From: Cylindrobasidium torrendii FP15055 ss-10
Lineage: Eukaryota; Basidiomycota; Agaricomycetes; Agaricales; Physalacriaceae
Direction of reading: 5' to 3'
Assembly: GCA_000934385.1 (NCBI GenBank)
Contig: KN880469.1
Span: 1 to 64,000 of the forward strand
Length of the DNA stretch: 64,000 bases
Each line of letters starts with the position of its first letter. Position 1 is the stretch's first letter. A program made the position numbers and the translations under genes. The notes beneath the pieces are model-generated. The model was not told where the DNA came from. It saw only the letters and a program-made list of their open reading frames with translations, and ran no database searches. Of the stretch, positions 46,668 to 61,144 are shown one piece after another.

Positions 46668-49600
46668 CTACTCGCTATCGCTTGAGATGTCTATAACCTC
46701 CCTCATCGGCGCCGGGGTCTTGCGGGGCCGTCCTACGGGCCTCTTCCCGGTACGGCTGGGGGTCGATAAAGGCGCCGTCCCAGCCAAATTTGAGCGTATT
46801 GGTGTTCCAACACCACCGACTCTCCTCGTCGGTGTCGCAAACCTCAAGTCAACGCGCCTCGAAGGCGTCCCAATCCCATCCTGAGCCCTCCTGGAGGGTG
46901 TTCCAACATTCCTCGCAGGCGTCCCACCACTTCTTGAAGGGGTTGCACTTGGTCCACCACCCAGCCTCTTCGGCTTCGGTGCTGGCGTTCCATTGACGAC
47001 GACGAACTGCTCAGATTGAGCAGGTACGGCCAGCGGATCGTCGCTATCGCTGCCATCCTCTCCGCGACCATGGTCCGGCGACCTCGGCACCGTGGGTTGT
47101 TGAGTCGGCGTCTTCGTCAACCGTCGAGAGGGCGTATTGACAGGCTGTCGAGAGGGCATATTCGTTGGCTTTCGAATCTGGGTATCCAACCTTGGCGTCG
47201 TGGGTCGAGAGGTATGTGGTGGTCGCCATGAAATATTTTCTTCTTTCCCGCCACCAATACCAGTCTCATTGCCCCTGGAAGCCGCGTTCCCATCCACTCT
47301 GCTCAAAGATGGCTTGGGCCTTGGCAGCTCATCCTCTTCCCAGCTTTCCTCGTTCTCGTCATCAACAACATCGCTCTCTTCACACAGAGAAGACGTGTCC
47401 GGCGGCAAGTCGTCCAGAGTTCGCTTCGACGAGGATGCGACAGGTTGTCGTCTCGTTGGTGATGGCAACCTGGGCGCCAGCTTTGACGGCCGGGCGATGG
47501 GTTTGGAAGGTGCCGATTTCGAAGTCGATTTCGACGTGATCGGCGGCTTGCTGGGAAACAAACCCTTGGACTTTGGCTTCTGGGCACCACTTTCAAAAGA
47601 GAAGGTCGACGTGTCCTCTCCAAACAAGAACGCTGGGACTTCCGGAGGTGGAGACGATGACATCTCTCGAGCCGGCGAAGATGGCAAAAACGAGAACGTC
47701 TTTGACTTCGGCTTTGTAGGTGACGAATAGCTGGGTTTCGGAGGTGAAGTTGGAGGGGCAGGTTTCGAGGAGGACTTGACTGGAGAATTTGCAGGAGGCT
47801 TGGTAGCGCCCTTGGTCCTTGTTGACCCCGAAGGAGACGATATTAGAGGCTTGGGCTTTGTCGGCGAGACCGAAGACTTTCGTTTGGCGGACTTGGTCTG
47901 AGTCTCCTTCATAGGTGAGATCGAAGCCTCTCTCGGGTTTGACTGCACCTTGGACTTGGCGGCAGGTTTCACAGGCGAAGGAGGTGCTGAGCTTGACGAG
48001 CCTGGACGGACACACTAATCAGTATCGGTTGTTCACGGAATATGAATGTAAATGTCAAGGACAAGGATACGTACTGGAAGGATTCACTGGTGCCGCCTTT
48101 GTCCGTACGGGCTTTGGCTTCGGTCTAGGTGTACCAACACCAACACGTGAAGCACCAGGACTTGGAGGTTTCACTATCGGCTTAGTGGCCAAAGACTTGC
48201 GAGGCGACGATGTTGAAGTCTTAGCGGACGACAACTTGCGTTGAGATTCCGGCTCGGCCGATACTCTCTTCGCCTTGCGTATTGGAGGGGGTTTAGGCAG
48301 CGAGTCGGAAGACGACGAGCCAGGTGATGACACTGGTGGTGGTTTCCGTCGGGCCAGGGCAACCTCCATCTTGTGGCCGGAGGGCGCTCGCAGTGGTGGC
48401 TCGTTCTTCATGCCCAGGTCTGAGAGTGTCGGAGACGCTTCCCTTTCCTCTTCATCTTTCTCTTCATCCTCATCTACCTCTTCCTCTGCGTCCTCGTCCT
48501 CACTGGAATCCCATTCGCTGCCGGTGCCACCATCCGTGAATTCTGCATCAGACTCATCCACATCCCAAACAGGCGGTGAGGATGGTGGTGAACTGCCTGC
48601 TGTATCGTACACAACTGGCAAAGGTTCGTCCAGTGGGTCTGACGGATGAAATCAGTGTTTCCCTGGCGTTGATTGAGAATACGGACCTCTTTGTCTGGAA
48701 TATGGGATGACCTTTTGAGGAACAGCGTCAGAATCATCGCTAGACAGTGATTGTGCTCGCTTCCTTGGGCTGGGCGTAAGCGGAGGCTCCTCTTCGAATG
48801 TGACTGAACGGCCACGGGAACGACTTCTAGAGACCAAGGCAGGCGGACGAGACTGGCTCCTCCCTCTTTCTGGTGTCTTTCGCGCCTCCTCGATCCACCG
48901 ACGTGCATGGGAAATAACACTGTGCAGAAGTTCCTCCTCCATCTCGTCTGCAGCGCCGTACTTGCGTTTCCTCGAGGGTGGTGGTGGTGGCTCTGGCTCC
49001 TCCCCTCGCATTCTCCTCTCTGCCTCGAGAAATTCTCTCAAATCTGCTGCGTCGTCCTGGTTGTTCTCGGCATCGAAACGATTGGAAGCCTTGAGTCGGC
49101 GTGCCAAGTCCCATTGTGATGTTTCCTCCTGCAGACAATCCAACTCATCCGCATCAGTCTCTGCTCCCGCATCAGTCTCCGCGCCCGCGTCGGTCTCTGC
49201 GTCGGTCTCTGCGCCTCCACGGGTCTTTGGGCTGCCTCCGCCAAGTTCGCGTCCCCGACGCATGCGCTGGAGCACGCCATGGTCTTCGACCACATCCAAC
49301 GTGCGCAAGTCAATCACATCGTCTTCGCCTTCCAATCGCGCCCATTTCTTCTCCAGTCCGACCCAGGACGCCAGCAGTCGGTCAACTGCGCCCTCTCGCA
49401 TCGCGTGGAAGTCGACCTCTGGCAAAGCTGGCGTCTTTTTGGAAGGTGACCGAGTTGGTGTGGCTTGAGGAGTAGAGGGGCTTTCTCTATATTAGAGAAG
49501 GAGCGGAATATGGGTAGGAACATACCCGTTCAAAGTAACTTTGGGAGGCGCGTTCTTCTTCGTTGGTGTTTGCGGGGCACTGTACAGCATCAGCTTGGAT

Positions 49601-49988
49601 AGTCAAGATACCAACCAGAGAATGAGAATGCCTTGAACATTACGCTACGCAGTAGAAAACAATGTAAGGCCAATGGTTATAGGACGCACCGTTCATCGTA
49701 TCCCAACCACATCGCCCGCATTCTCCCTGCAACGTCTTCCTCATCTTCAGCCCCTTTTCCTGCAGGCATCACGCTGGATGCCCTCCCTGTAGCGTGTCGT
49801 CCAGCTGAGCTTTGTTCGGTCCGTCCAGGTGCAACGCTCGCAGCCCTCCTTGGATTTCCTCCAAGATCCAGTTCCACGCGCCGTCTTTTTGCAGGTCGTG
49901 GGGATGGCGAAAGCGAAGGCGTCGGTAGCATGCCAGCTTGCGTTGTTTCCGTGGGCTTTTGCATTATACGCTGAGTTGCGGCCTGCAT
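46668..49988 (-). CDS. SCM3: Scm3/HJURP-type centromere protein (CENP-A chaperone), large form
   Basis: The exon read from about 49425 contains AVDRLLASWVGLEKKWARLE followed by DDVIDLRTLDVVEDHGVLQR and MRRG. This matches the Scm3/HJURP core pattern E/D-I-D-L-x-T-x-x-I/V-V-x-D-N/H-G-x-L. Exon 1 (MQAATQRIMQKPTETTQAGM...) is Pro/Ser-rich with AKRRR. Further on are an acidic stretch (EEEVDEDEEKDEEEREA), many S/T-P sites with repeated TPSRR units, and the AT-hook KRPVGRPRKTPAP just before the end ISSDSE. Scm3 deposits the centromeric H3 variant. The total is near 950 residues, against about 220 in budding yeast. A small internal repeat ETDAGAETDAGAETDA is present. The core match and AT-hook are direct; the rest is low-complexity. 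Confidence 0.75.
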
Positions 49989-50916
49989 GACAAGCTGGTA
50001 TATCTCGTGTAGTGTCCGCAGCAGCTGGCGCGCAGTGCCAAAGCGTTATTATGCAGCACGTTAGGTGTCCTGCTGAGCAATTCTCTCGTGTGTCTCCTCG
50101 AATCAACACCCAATTCACGCGCCAGAATGCTTGGTGCCCGGATCAACAGTCCTATCTCCTTCTCGAGATTTCCGTCTAGGTGTCTGGCCCGATGTACAGA
50201 GAAGGATCCGTCCGCGAAAAAACAAAAGACCAGAGGCGCGCCTGGATGATGGTCGAGCGGCAAACCGCAAATGGACCAAAAGGCAGACACTCATCATATC
50301 ACGTGGCACTTCGCCGATCGCGCTGCCGTGTTCATCGCCGCTCGAGCGCATTCACATATCCTGGTCCAGCCATGCACATCTTTTCCCTCAGAACATGTTC
50401 TCATGTCAAATTTCCAAATATCATTTTGGCGGAAGAACGCTTGAAATGCATTCCGGTTCACGCAATGTGCCTGTAGTAGTACACAGTAACTCAGCAAAAG
50501 TAGCACTCTCTTCAGCAGACATTGGAAAGGTTCTCGAGGGATTTTTGATTTTGTTCACATCCAAATTGGTGTCTAAGCCATTTCCCGGCGTCGTCTGACG
50601 AACAAGTCCATTCTGTTGGTCCTACCATAACTTAACCCCTCCTGGGTGAGGCAGATATTTGAGCTTGAGCGCTTAACCAGCACACGAAAGACAAGCACAA
50701 ATACTTTTCTATAATAAGATGCAACACGCGACAGTGGGTTTATATAATACATTATAGACGGGGAGGAGAAGCGTTCAGAACAGCGAGGGATGTGTGAGTG
50801 CGAAGCGCGGGAGAAACACGCTCGACAAGGATAGAAAAACAACGGAAGCAACGACGCAGGATGCCCACCACCGGCATGAAGGAGGGAGCGGGAAGACGCA
50901 GAAGCGAGCGAAGCGC
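49989..50916. other. Intergenic, nothing recognised
   Basis: About 930 bp between same-strand genes: the SCM3 promoter and the cullin 3' UTR. Open frames are short and without domains. Confidence 0.4.
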
Positions 50917-53618
<2,702 letters not shown>

Positions 53619-54922
53619 GGTGGGCAGAGGATGAGCGTTTGACTCTCGGCACCGCCACCCACCCAGTCACGCTGACCGTGACGCGTGGGTAAATGCTCAT
53701 TTCGGCCTCAGAAGCACGCTCATCGCGTGCTGGAAATTGAAGGCTTTTTCTTCTCAATTTCGTGCGGGGTATTTATGGCTATTTTCTCCATAATTTTGCA
53801 TAGGATAAAGTTTACGGTGTCCCAAGCTCGCCCTATTAGCTCTTATCGATGGCTTCAGGTGAAGTCCCAACGCCTCGAGGGAACGCTGCTGACCTTCGAG
53901 TCAATCACATAGTGTGAGCACACTATGAGACTCCGAAGGCCTAAATATTGTCCAAGGTAGAGGGATCCTCGAAACCACCACTTGGGCATTCCTGATGCCG
54001 CTAGATTGGCCAAGTTCAACAGGTTGGACTGGACCAACACCAACCCAAGAATCACGTCAAATGGCATGCATATTTTTCCAAGTCCCACCAAAGTGACCAA
54101 ACTGTGGCTGCTCTTGGCCAATTTCGATGACTAGTGCAAGCAGATGTCTCGACACTGTCCATGCTTCAACGTCTTCCAAGCCGCCTCCCAACCAAAAGCC
54201 GCCCCAGCCCAGGCAAGTTCATAGGTCACCTTGAGATTTTTGCAAGTTTGAACGATATCCTTTGTCAGTCGACTCGGTAGAAGCGGACACATGTTGAAAT
54301 GATCTGCTCGCCATGGCCCTCGATTGAGAAACCCAAACCGAGCGCGCAACGGGGAAAGAAATTGTTGGAATGGTGTAATTGACCGTATCAAGACAATTGA
54401 GACTTGGGTATCATGCGAATGGAGACCATGCTACCTCTGGCACTTGGGTCTACAGCAGGCAAAGCTGCGAGTGAGCACGCCTCCTGCAAAAGCCAACCTT
54501 GAGGCTAGCACATGAATGCCTTGGGTAGCCAGGACGTAATCGCGCATCGGCTTCAAGCCACAGCCTGAGGCGGTGTTCTTCATAAATCAGTCGAGCCCAC
54601 CGCGCCCTACCTCGTTGAGAACACGTTTTCAAGCCCGTCGAGGATCGTTATTGACGTTCTCTGCGGTTTGGGGAGTCTATGCGCTACCCGGGCTGAGTGC
54701 TTGTTGATTTGTTGGGCAGAGTTTGGAACACACAATCACTGACCAAGAACAATGGACATTGTACTGTTTGTGGATGTGTCGGGGTCACAGTCGGGGGTCA
54801 CGACAAAAGCAGTCGGATTTGCACCTGTTTTTTGATGGAAGAATCTGCTCCGCGCCTCGAGGCCAGCCTCACGATTCGGGGCTTTTGTGTGACGACGACG
54901 ACCCTGAGCGAAATCTAATCAG
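53619..54922. other. Long intergenic region, nothing recognised
   Basis: About 1.3 kb between divergent genes. Minus-strand frames of 60-90 codons at 53855-54632 look unlike neighbouring coding exons and share no domain. A decayed insertion is possible but unproven. Confidence 0.4.
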
Positions 54923-54928
54923 TATAAA
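54923..54928 (+). promoter_or_regulatory. TATA box for the 55051 gene
   Basis: The sequence agTATAAAgg lies 123-128 bp upstream of the ATG. It is followed by a pyrimidine-rich leader (ctttctccgtcccccac), which is typical of highly expressed fungal genes. Confidence 0.5.
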
Positions 54929-55050
54929 GGCGTCAACCCAGGCCCCGGGAGGCCTTTCCTACTTTTCCAACCAAAACCATCGGTCCTTGCGAACGCCTTC
55001 CTCTCCAGCGTATCTATATCTTTCTCCGTCCCCCACGACTCGAGCCCACA

Positions 55051-55519
55051 ATGTCTGTCACATCCTACACGACCACCACGGACATGGGTCCGTCTGATAT
55101 CATCGTGCGTGCAAACCAACACACTGCGCTCAACATCGGACTTACTGTGCGCAGGCTGGAGATGTTGTTCAGGTGAACAACGGTCTCTCCCGCAAGGAGG
55201 GCATCGTCGTCGGCAACCACTACGACTACCTCGTACGTCTTGCGAAAAAATTCCCAACCAACATCCAAAACATTCGCTAATCCTTCCGCAGGGCCGGCAA
55301 ATCGTCGAAGTTCAGCTCGACACGCACGAAGTGTACAACGCATGGTGCGTGTTCTGCTCATCGCTGTGGGCACGTTCTGACCTACTTTATCTCCATTACA
55401 GGTACCCCACCGTCACCCGCGTCCGCCGCACCGTATCCTACCCGAAGGCGCCCGTCGCCATCGCCCCGCCGCCGTCCGTCCGCCGGGCCACGACCGTCGA
55501 GCGCCGCGTCATCTGGTGA
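55051..55519 (+). CDS. Small orphan protein of about 100 residues
   Basis: Four exons are joined by three short introns (donors gtgcgt, gtacgt, gtgcgt). The product starts MSVTSYTTTTDMGPSDIIAG, continues DVVQVNNGLSRKEGIVVGNH and YDYLGRQIVEVQLDTHEVYN, and ends SVRRATTVERRVIW. The block GDVVQVNNGLSRKEGIVVG reads as a small beta-barrel with a KOW/SH3-like turn. The C-terminus is Arg-rich with a PVAIAPPPSV proline patch. There is no signal peptide or membrane segment. All intron joins keep a smooth frame, and the TATA box with pyrimidine-rich leader suggests strong expression. I do not recognise the family. Confidence 0.75.
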
Positions 55520-56249
55520 TTATCGAAATAAAACCAGTGGCAAACGCATTTCCTTGGCCCGCCGCGCACCACCGCCCCCCGCGCGCGCTCTCATGTCACG
55601 TCAACTGGTTCCATGGACTGTTCGGAGAATATTGACTTATTGTATTTGTTTGGGAAATGTTTGCTTATATGAAATTGAATGAAATGATGGGCATTTGGCT
55701 TGATGCCGCCCGTCTGATGACATTTTTTTTTGCCTTCGTTCCCGCCCCCATCGCCATCGTCCATGACGAAGTACTTGACTGACGGAATTCATTGGATTTC
55801 CCCAATCAACCAATAAGCATGCATCGTGGGTGCCTCATGGCTTCTCAATGGCGTGAGGTTTATCGGACTCGGGTGTGTTTCCGACATGAATGTTGCGCAT
55901 CTCAGGGGACGTGGGCAGAAGTATGTCGTCAAAGGTCACCAATAATCCTCGTCTGATCCTCGCCAACGGCGTCGAAGTGGACTGTGAATTAGCTTCCAGG
56001 GAAGTGTTCGTTCCGCGGAATCTATATTCTGGGGCTTGCCCAACTTGCATTGCCAATTTCGGACGATGCTCTTCCCATTTGTACGGAGCAGCGGAGACAG
56101 CTGCGATACAACATACAACATGAAGGACTTTCTGAGTTTAGAACTGTCGCTACAAATTCAGCGTTAACGTCCCAGAATGCGGTTTATGATTGTAGATAAT
56201 ATACGATAAGCAGGAAAGCTAGACACTAACAATATTTGTCACTAGAGAG
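55520..56249. other. Convergent intergenic region
   Basis: About 730 bp between convergent 3' ends, with short frames only and nothing recognised. Confidence 0.4.
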
Positions 56250-58581
56250 CTATGGCGCAACCTCGTCTTTGGGTTTACGGTCATAAGAGGATGGGATCGG
56301 TAACAACGCTGGCGCTGACGACGACAATGCCGACTCCGCTTCCTCGTCATCCTCTACCTTCACTCTGTGATGTAACCCATTCGGAATGGCGACTGGATGG
56401 GTAGGCGAGGCCGACTTGGCACGCGTACCGTCCGACAGCGCCACACTCGCACTTCTCCCCCGCCCGGCAGCGACGCTTCGAACGATCCTGGGCCCAAACG
56501 TAGAAGACGGCATCGAGGCCGCAAGTAGAGGGCTTTTGATCTCTCCTGGATCGCTCTTAACCGTCATCCTGCTCGCCAAGGAGCTCTTGCTCGCATTACC
56601 ATTCACCATCCGCAGCATTGGTTTGAGTGTCTCCTCCGAGCTCTCCGGAGTGGCTAGCCCGACACCATATCCATTCGCAGACCCGTTCACATACGGGTGT
56701 GCTGGTGGTGCCAGTGATACTAGCGCCCGTTCGTAGTAGATCATGAAAACGCCAGCACCCTCTCGCAGCACAGTTTCGATCCCACATTCGTCTACACTCG
56801 AATCCGATATTCGTAGCCACCCTCTTCCAGTATTTGGCGCACCTGAAGGATCTGTATCCTCCCAGTCATACGCGGGCCCGCTAGCGGTTTCCTCTGTCTC
56901 CTCCTTAACCAACGGTGGGCGCTCCTTGATGATAATTTTCGGAGGTCTCCAGCGGTCTTGACTTGTGGGTTCCCGAGGTTTCCGCCTATAGCAGATATAG
57001 TGCCCAGCTGAATGCGACCCAAAATGGCAAACAACAGCGGATAAACGGTAGAACACTCGGGCGTTGAGGTTGTCCATCGTCGCAGGCGTGGGCGTACTCG
57101 AACGAGGAGGTAGAGGTGAAGGCGCCGACAAGGACGATGTCGGGATGGTGGAGAGAATACCAGACGTTGTGTATGGCGTAAGATCAAGGAGCTCGGGGAA
57201 GGCCACCCGAACGGTGTTTTTGACGGCATAACTCGAGTAGTGCATTGACCGGTTGAGGTGAAGTGCAAGCACTGGTGGTGGGCGGGCGATCATGGCTTGC
57301 TTTGTGGAATATTGGCTGAAGACCTTTTCCAACCGGACGTCCTTCAAATCTTCTTCGATCCTGCCCTCGTCGATGGCGGTCCTCACCCGCGCCTCCATCT
57401 TCGTCACTTCCTTCAGCCTCCGTTTCTTGGAGGACGACGGTTTCGAGCTCGATTTAGTAGCTTCGGTCAACGTAGCAATCTCCTGCTGGAGGCGTCGCAG
57501 TGTTGCATCCACTGAGCACTTGCGGCAAATACAGTCCCGTAGGACTTCCAGTTGTGTGTATTCCTCAAGGCAGTCTTCAAGCGCGCAACTCGAAGCCAGT
57601 CGGGGAACGGCAAGTTGCCAGTTGTCGAAAGAGAAATGCATGACAGCTTCCGTATATTGACAAATGACACAACTGCGTCTGTTTGCGGTTAGTCCGTCGA
57701 AAACACTCTTTCCCAAGTCGGGCGAGATCTCTTCTTGCGAGAAGGCGTTTAGGCCACGGTCCCGCGACGCCTCTTTCACGACGTTGACGGTCTCGTTCTT
57801 GATGCATTCGGAGACGAGCTGGAAGAGCTCCTGCGCATCTTGATGGTCCCGTGAGCTGAAGAGCGAATTGAACCGGGCGGAAGAGGGTGACGAGAGCACA
57901 CTGATAAGCTCCATGGGCCGGATAGATGAATGTGATGATTTCGGCGTATTGAGCTCTGCGATCACAATGAGCAAGATATGGGCAAGGTTGAGACAGACTC
58001 CCGTACTCTGGAAGAGTTCGTGCAACACGTCGATAACAGGTGTTGGAACGTCCAACATTTCTGCCCTAGCGTGGACAGCTTGGATTTGAGGTTGCAGATA
58101 TGCGAGGGAAGCAAGGGCCTGGGAGGACAATTGGTTTCTGGAGGATGGCCTGACAGCAAACGCACCTGCATCGTAGAATTCATGAAGCAATATGTCCCAG
58201 AAACATTGACTAGTCCGGGATAATAACCATCTTCCAGGTCGCTTTCTGAATTCTAGCTTAGCGGCATATTTGCCGGGCTTGTAAGTAGTTGTACGCACCT
58301 TGCTTAACCTCTGCGCGTCGCATTTTCCGCCCTGTACTCTTTCGCTTCTTCGAATGGTGGTGACCAGACGAGCGCGTGTCGCTTGTGGAGTGCGAGAACC
58401 ATGTCCATGGGGACAAAGCGTCCAGAACCATTGGTAAATTGGGCACGTTGAACGTGCGGACGATGACTGTAGCCTTGTAAAAGCAGTAAGGGATGAGGAA
58501 GAGGACGAAGATGGGTGCAATTTGCAGGAATGCGTTCGAAGAAAGCAAGTCCTTGAGTTGTTGGTTGAACGCGACGCTCAT
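56250..58581 (-). CDS. Membrane-anchored ubiquitin-specific protease (Ubp1/USP30 type)
   Basis: The N-terminus (MSVAFNQQLKDLLSSNAFLQ) carries one membrane span (IAPIFVLFLIPYCFYKATVI, about residues 21-40) and a basic stretch (HHHSKKRKSTGRKMRRAE). The Cys box is split by introns and reads YYPGLVNVSGTYCFMNSTMQ, with the catalytic Cys after GTY. The core continues with SSRDHQDAQELFQLVSECIK. The His box is HFGSHSAGHYICYRRK, with the catalytic His in AGHY. A Cys pair (DCICRKC) sits in the finger region. The C-terminal 150 residues are Ser/Pro-rich, probably disordered. An N-terminal anchor is typical of yeast Ubp1 and human USP30 (ER or mitochondrial outer membrane), so this enzyme likely removes ubiquitin from proteins on one of these membranes. 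It shares a 346-bp promoter with the helicase gene. Confidence 0.88.
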
Positions 58582-58852
58582 GGAGAGCGGCCGAGCATGA
58601 GTGGTACGAAGTGAAGGCCGTGTGCAGAGTTGTGTGAATCCGATGACGGAGTGCACGTGGAAGCCTGGCGTGGGAAAGTGGAAATTCGCCTGTCTTTGGA
58701 CGAGGGTTCGAATACGGCCCGTGACATCTCTCACTCTCTCTAAGCTCCGCCCTTGTTCTAACGAGAAGGGATGGAGAATCGTCGGGCAAGAGTCTGTGTA
58801 ATCTCCAAAAGTCTTATTCCTTGATACATGCGCCACCCGTGACCAATGCGCG

Positions 58853-58860
58853 TGACGTCA
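58853..58860 (+). promoter_or_regulatory. Perfect CRE (TGACGTCA) in divergent promoter
   Basis: The palindromic ATF/CREB site lies in the 346-bp region between the start codons at 58581 and 58928. It sits 68-75 bp upstream of the helicase ATG and about 272 bp from the protease ATG. bZIP proteins bind this motif. Function is inferred from the motif only. Confidence 0.5.
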
Positions 58861-58927
58861 CAGAGATCGCGTTTTCTCGCGTAACGCTTTTCGCGTTTCC
58901 ACCAGCAACCACCTCGACCATCATCGC

Positions 58928-61144
58928 ATGTTGAGATTTGGTTTGGCTTTTAGAAACGCACAGCGTCTGGCATTACTCCATCCCACTTCAACTCTCTCTC
59001 TTTCGCTCCATTCAAGGACAATGGCCACCCACTTTTCCGAGAGGAGGTTTACAGACCTGCCTATATCCCAGGTCTCCAAGAATGCCATCCAACACGAGTG
59101 CGCCCCAGTTTTCAAAAACTTTTGGACCTTCACTCACTGTGTACTAGGTTCATGACAGAGGTCCAAGGTGCGCTGTGTGAAACAGGGTTGCAATCGCATG
59201 CTGAACGTCGTGCCCACTCGTAGCGCATACATTAGAAGTGCGCGGTTATGCGCGCCTTATCCGATACCCAATTAATCATCACTCAAGGCTGCATTAACTG
59301 GAGATAATTTGCTCGTGCAGGCCAGGACGGGAACAGGTTCGTTCCCATCGCTTAGATCTTCTTCACCCACTTACTGAACCTCTGCAGGAAAAACTTTGGC
59401 CTTCCTCCTGCCCGCCATAGAGAGAATCTCAAAATTGAAGAACCGTCGCGGGGTATCCATCCTCGTTCTCGCGCCGACTAGGGAGCTTGCCCAGCAGGTT
59501 GTTATCCGTGCCCTCCAGTTGTCTGCGGCTAACCAGAAGGCAGATTGAGGTGGAGGCGCAGGCGCTTTCTCGTCAACATGGGTTGAAACTCGCTCTAGCA
59601 TACGGTGGCGTTGGGTGAGTGGTATTCTACATTCTCTGAATATGCGCTTACGTTGGCAGACGCGGCCCACAGGTCAAGGCGATCCAAGGGGGATGCGACA
59701 TTTTGGTGGCGACACCTGGTCGCCTCGTTGACCTGCTCCACAACTTTGACACCGAACGTCACTTTGCCAACCTTGGAGTGTACATCCTCGATGAAGTCGA
59801 CCGACTCTTGGACGATGGCTTCAAGCGAGATCTCGAACAAATTGCGGCCAAGCTTCCTGACCCTCGCACCACCCGGCGCCAAAACTTGTTCTTCTCGGCC
59901 ACCGTAGACCAAGCCATCAAACAGGTGTGTTCTTGTCTTGCATGATACCAGTTTGCTGACGTTGATGGCTAGGTTGTATACGCTCAGTTGAAGGGTGACT
60001 ACAAGTTCATTAGCACTGTCACCGAGGACGAGGACCTCACACACGACCATGGTAGGTTCTCATTGACATGTACATGGAGGAATATCTCATCATCTTTTTC
60101 CAGTCGACCAATCCCTTATCACTACTCCCTTTGCTCAACACTTTGCTACACTCATCAAGCTCTACCAAGAAGATGTTGTAAAGTGCGGCGGGAGCTCGAA
60201 AATTATCGCCTTCTTCACTACTGCTGCCCTCGTCAAGTTCGCGGGTGCCGCTCTTGGGGCAATGAATCTTCCTGTCATCGAGCTACATAGCCGACTGAGC
60301 CAAAATGCTCGCAACAAGAACACAGACACGTTCAGGGCAGCCAAGACTGGTATCCTTCTTTCCTCTGACGTCGCCGCCCGTGGCATCGATATCCCTGGGT
60401 ATGTCTACACAATGTCAAGCTAATACCGTTCTCTAACACCCAACTAGTATTACTCTTGTCATTCAACTGGGCGCTCCCATGAGTGGAGAACAGTATATTC
60501 ATCGTCTAGGTCGCACTGCGCGTGCTGGCGCTGATGGGCAGGGCATTCTTATCCTCGACCCCAGTGAGACTAGCTTCCTCAGGGACAAAGCCCTCTCAAA
60601 TGTCACCATCAACACCGTGGCCGCGCCCTCTTCCGACGTTGTCGCTCCCATCCAAACCTCCCTGAACAATGCCCTTGCTACACTCAACGACGAGATCAAG
60701 GGTAGCACATATCAGTCTTGGCTGGGATACTACAAGAGCATGGGAAAGATCACCAAATGGAAAGCTGAAGAGCTCGTGCGCCGTGCAAACGACTATGCGG
60801 TTTCATCGCTTGGATGGAAGGGCCCAGTGGCGCCGGAAATCACACCTAGAGCGGCGGGATTCATGGGTCTACGCGGTGTCGCTGGCATCAACATCGGAAA
60901 AGCGCCCCAAAGGCAGGGCGGTGGCGGCGGTGGACGTGGAGGTCGGGCTCAGGGCTATCCAACTGAAGGAAATAGCGCCAGACCCCAATCCAACGGCAAC
61001 CCTATTCTTCAGACGGGCGGCGAACGATCAGATAGAGGCACTGGCGGTGGGCAGAGGGGAGGTGGACGTGGATCTTCTAGAGGTGGACGCGGCGGTCGCG
61101 GTGGCCGTGGACGCGGTGGAAGGGGAGGTAGCCAGCAGCCCTAG
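58928..61144 (+). CDS. MSS116: MSS116-like mitochondrial DEAD-box RNA helicase
   Basis: A presequence ([20 protein letters not shown]) precedes [20 protein letters not shown] and the Q-motif region EVQAHTLEAALTGDN. Walker A is ARTGTGKT, split by an intron after ACA-G; motif Ia is APTRELAQQ. The next blocks are [15 protein letters not shown], motif II DEVD ([13 protein letters not shown]) and motif III SAT. The second domain has [18 protein letters not shown] and [15 protein letters not shown]. The C-terminus is Gly/Arg-rich ([17 protein letters not shown]), as in Mss116, which assists group I/II intron splicing and translation in mitochondria. The exons around the Q motif are tiny: 59148-59167 (20 nt) and 59224-59237 (14 nt). 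Confidence 0.92.

Noticed and set aside
53855..54632. Series of minus-strand frames of 60-90 codons
   Set aside because: They cannot be joined by plausible introns, and none resembles a known transposon or gene.
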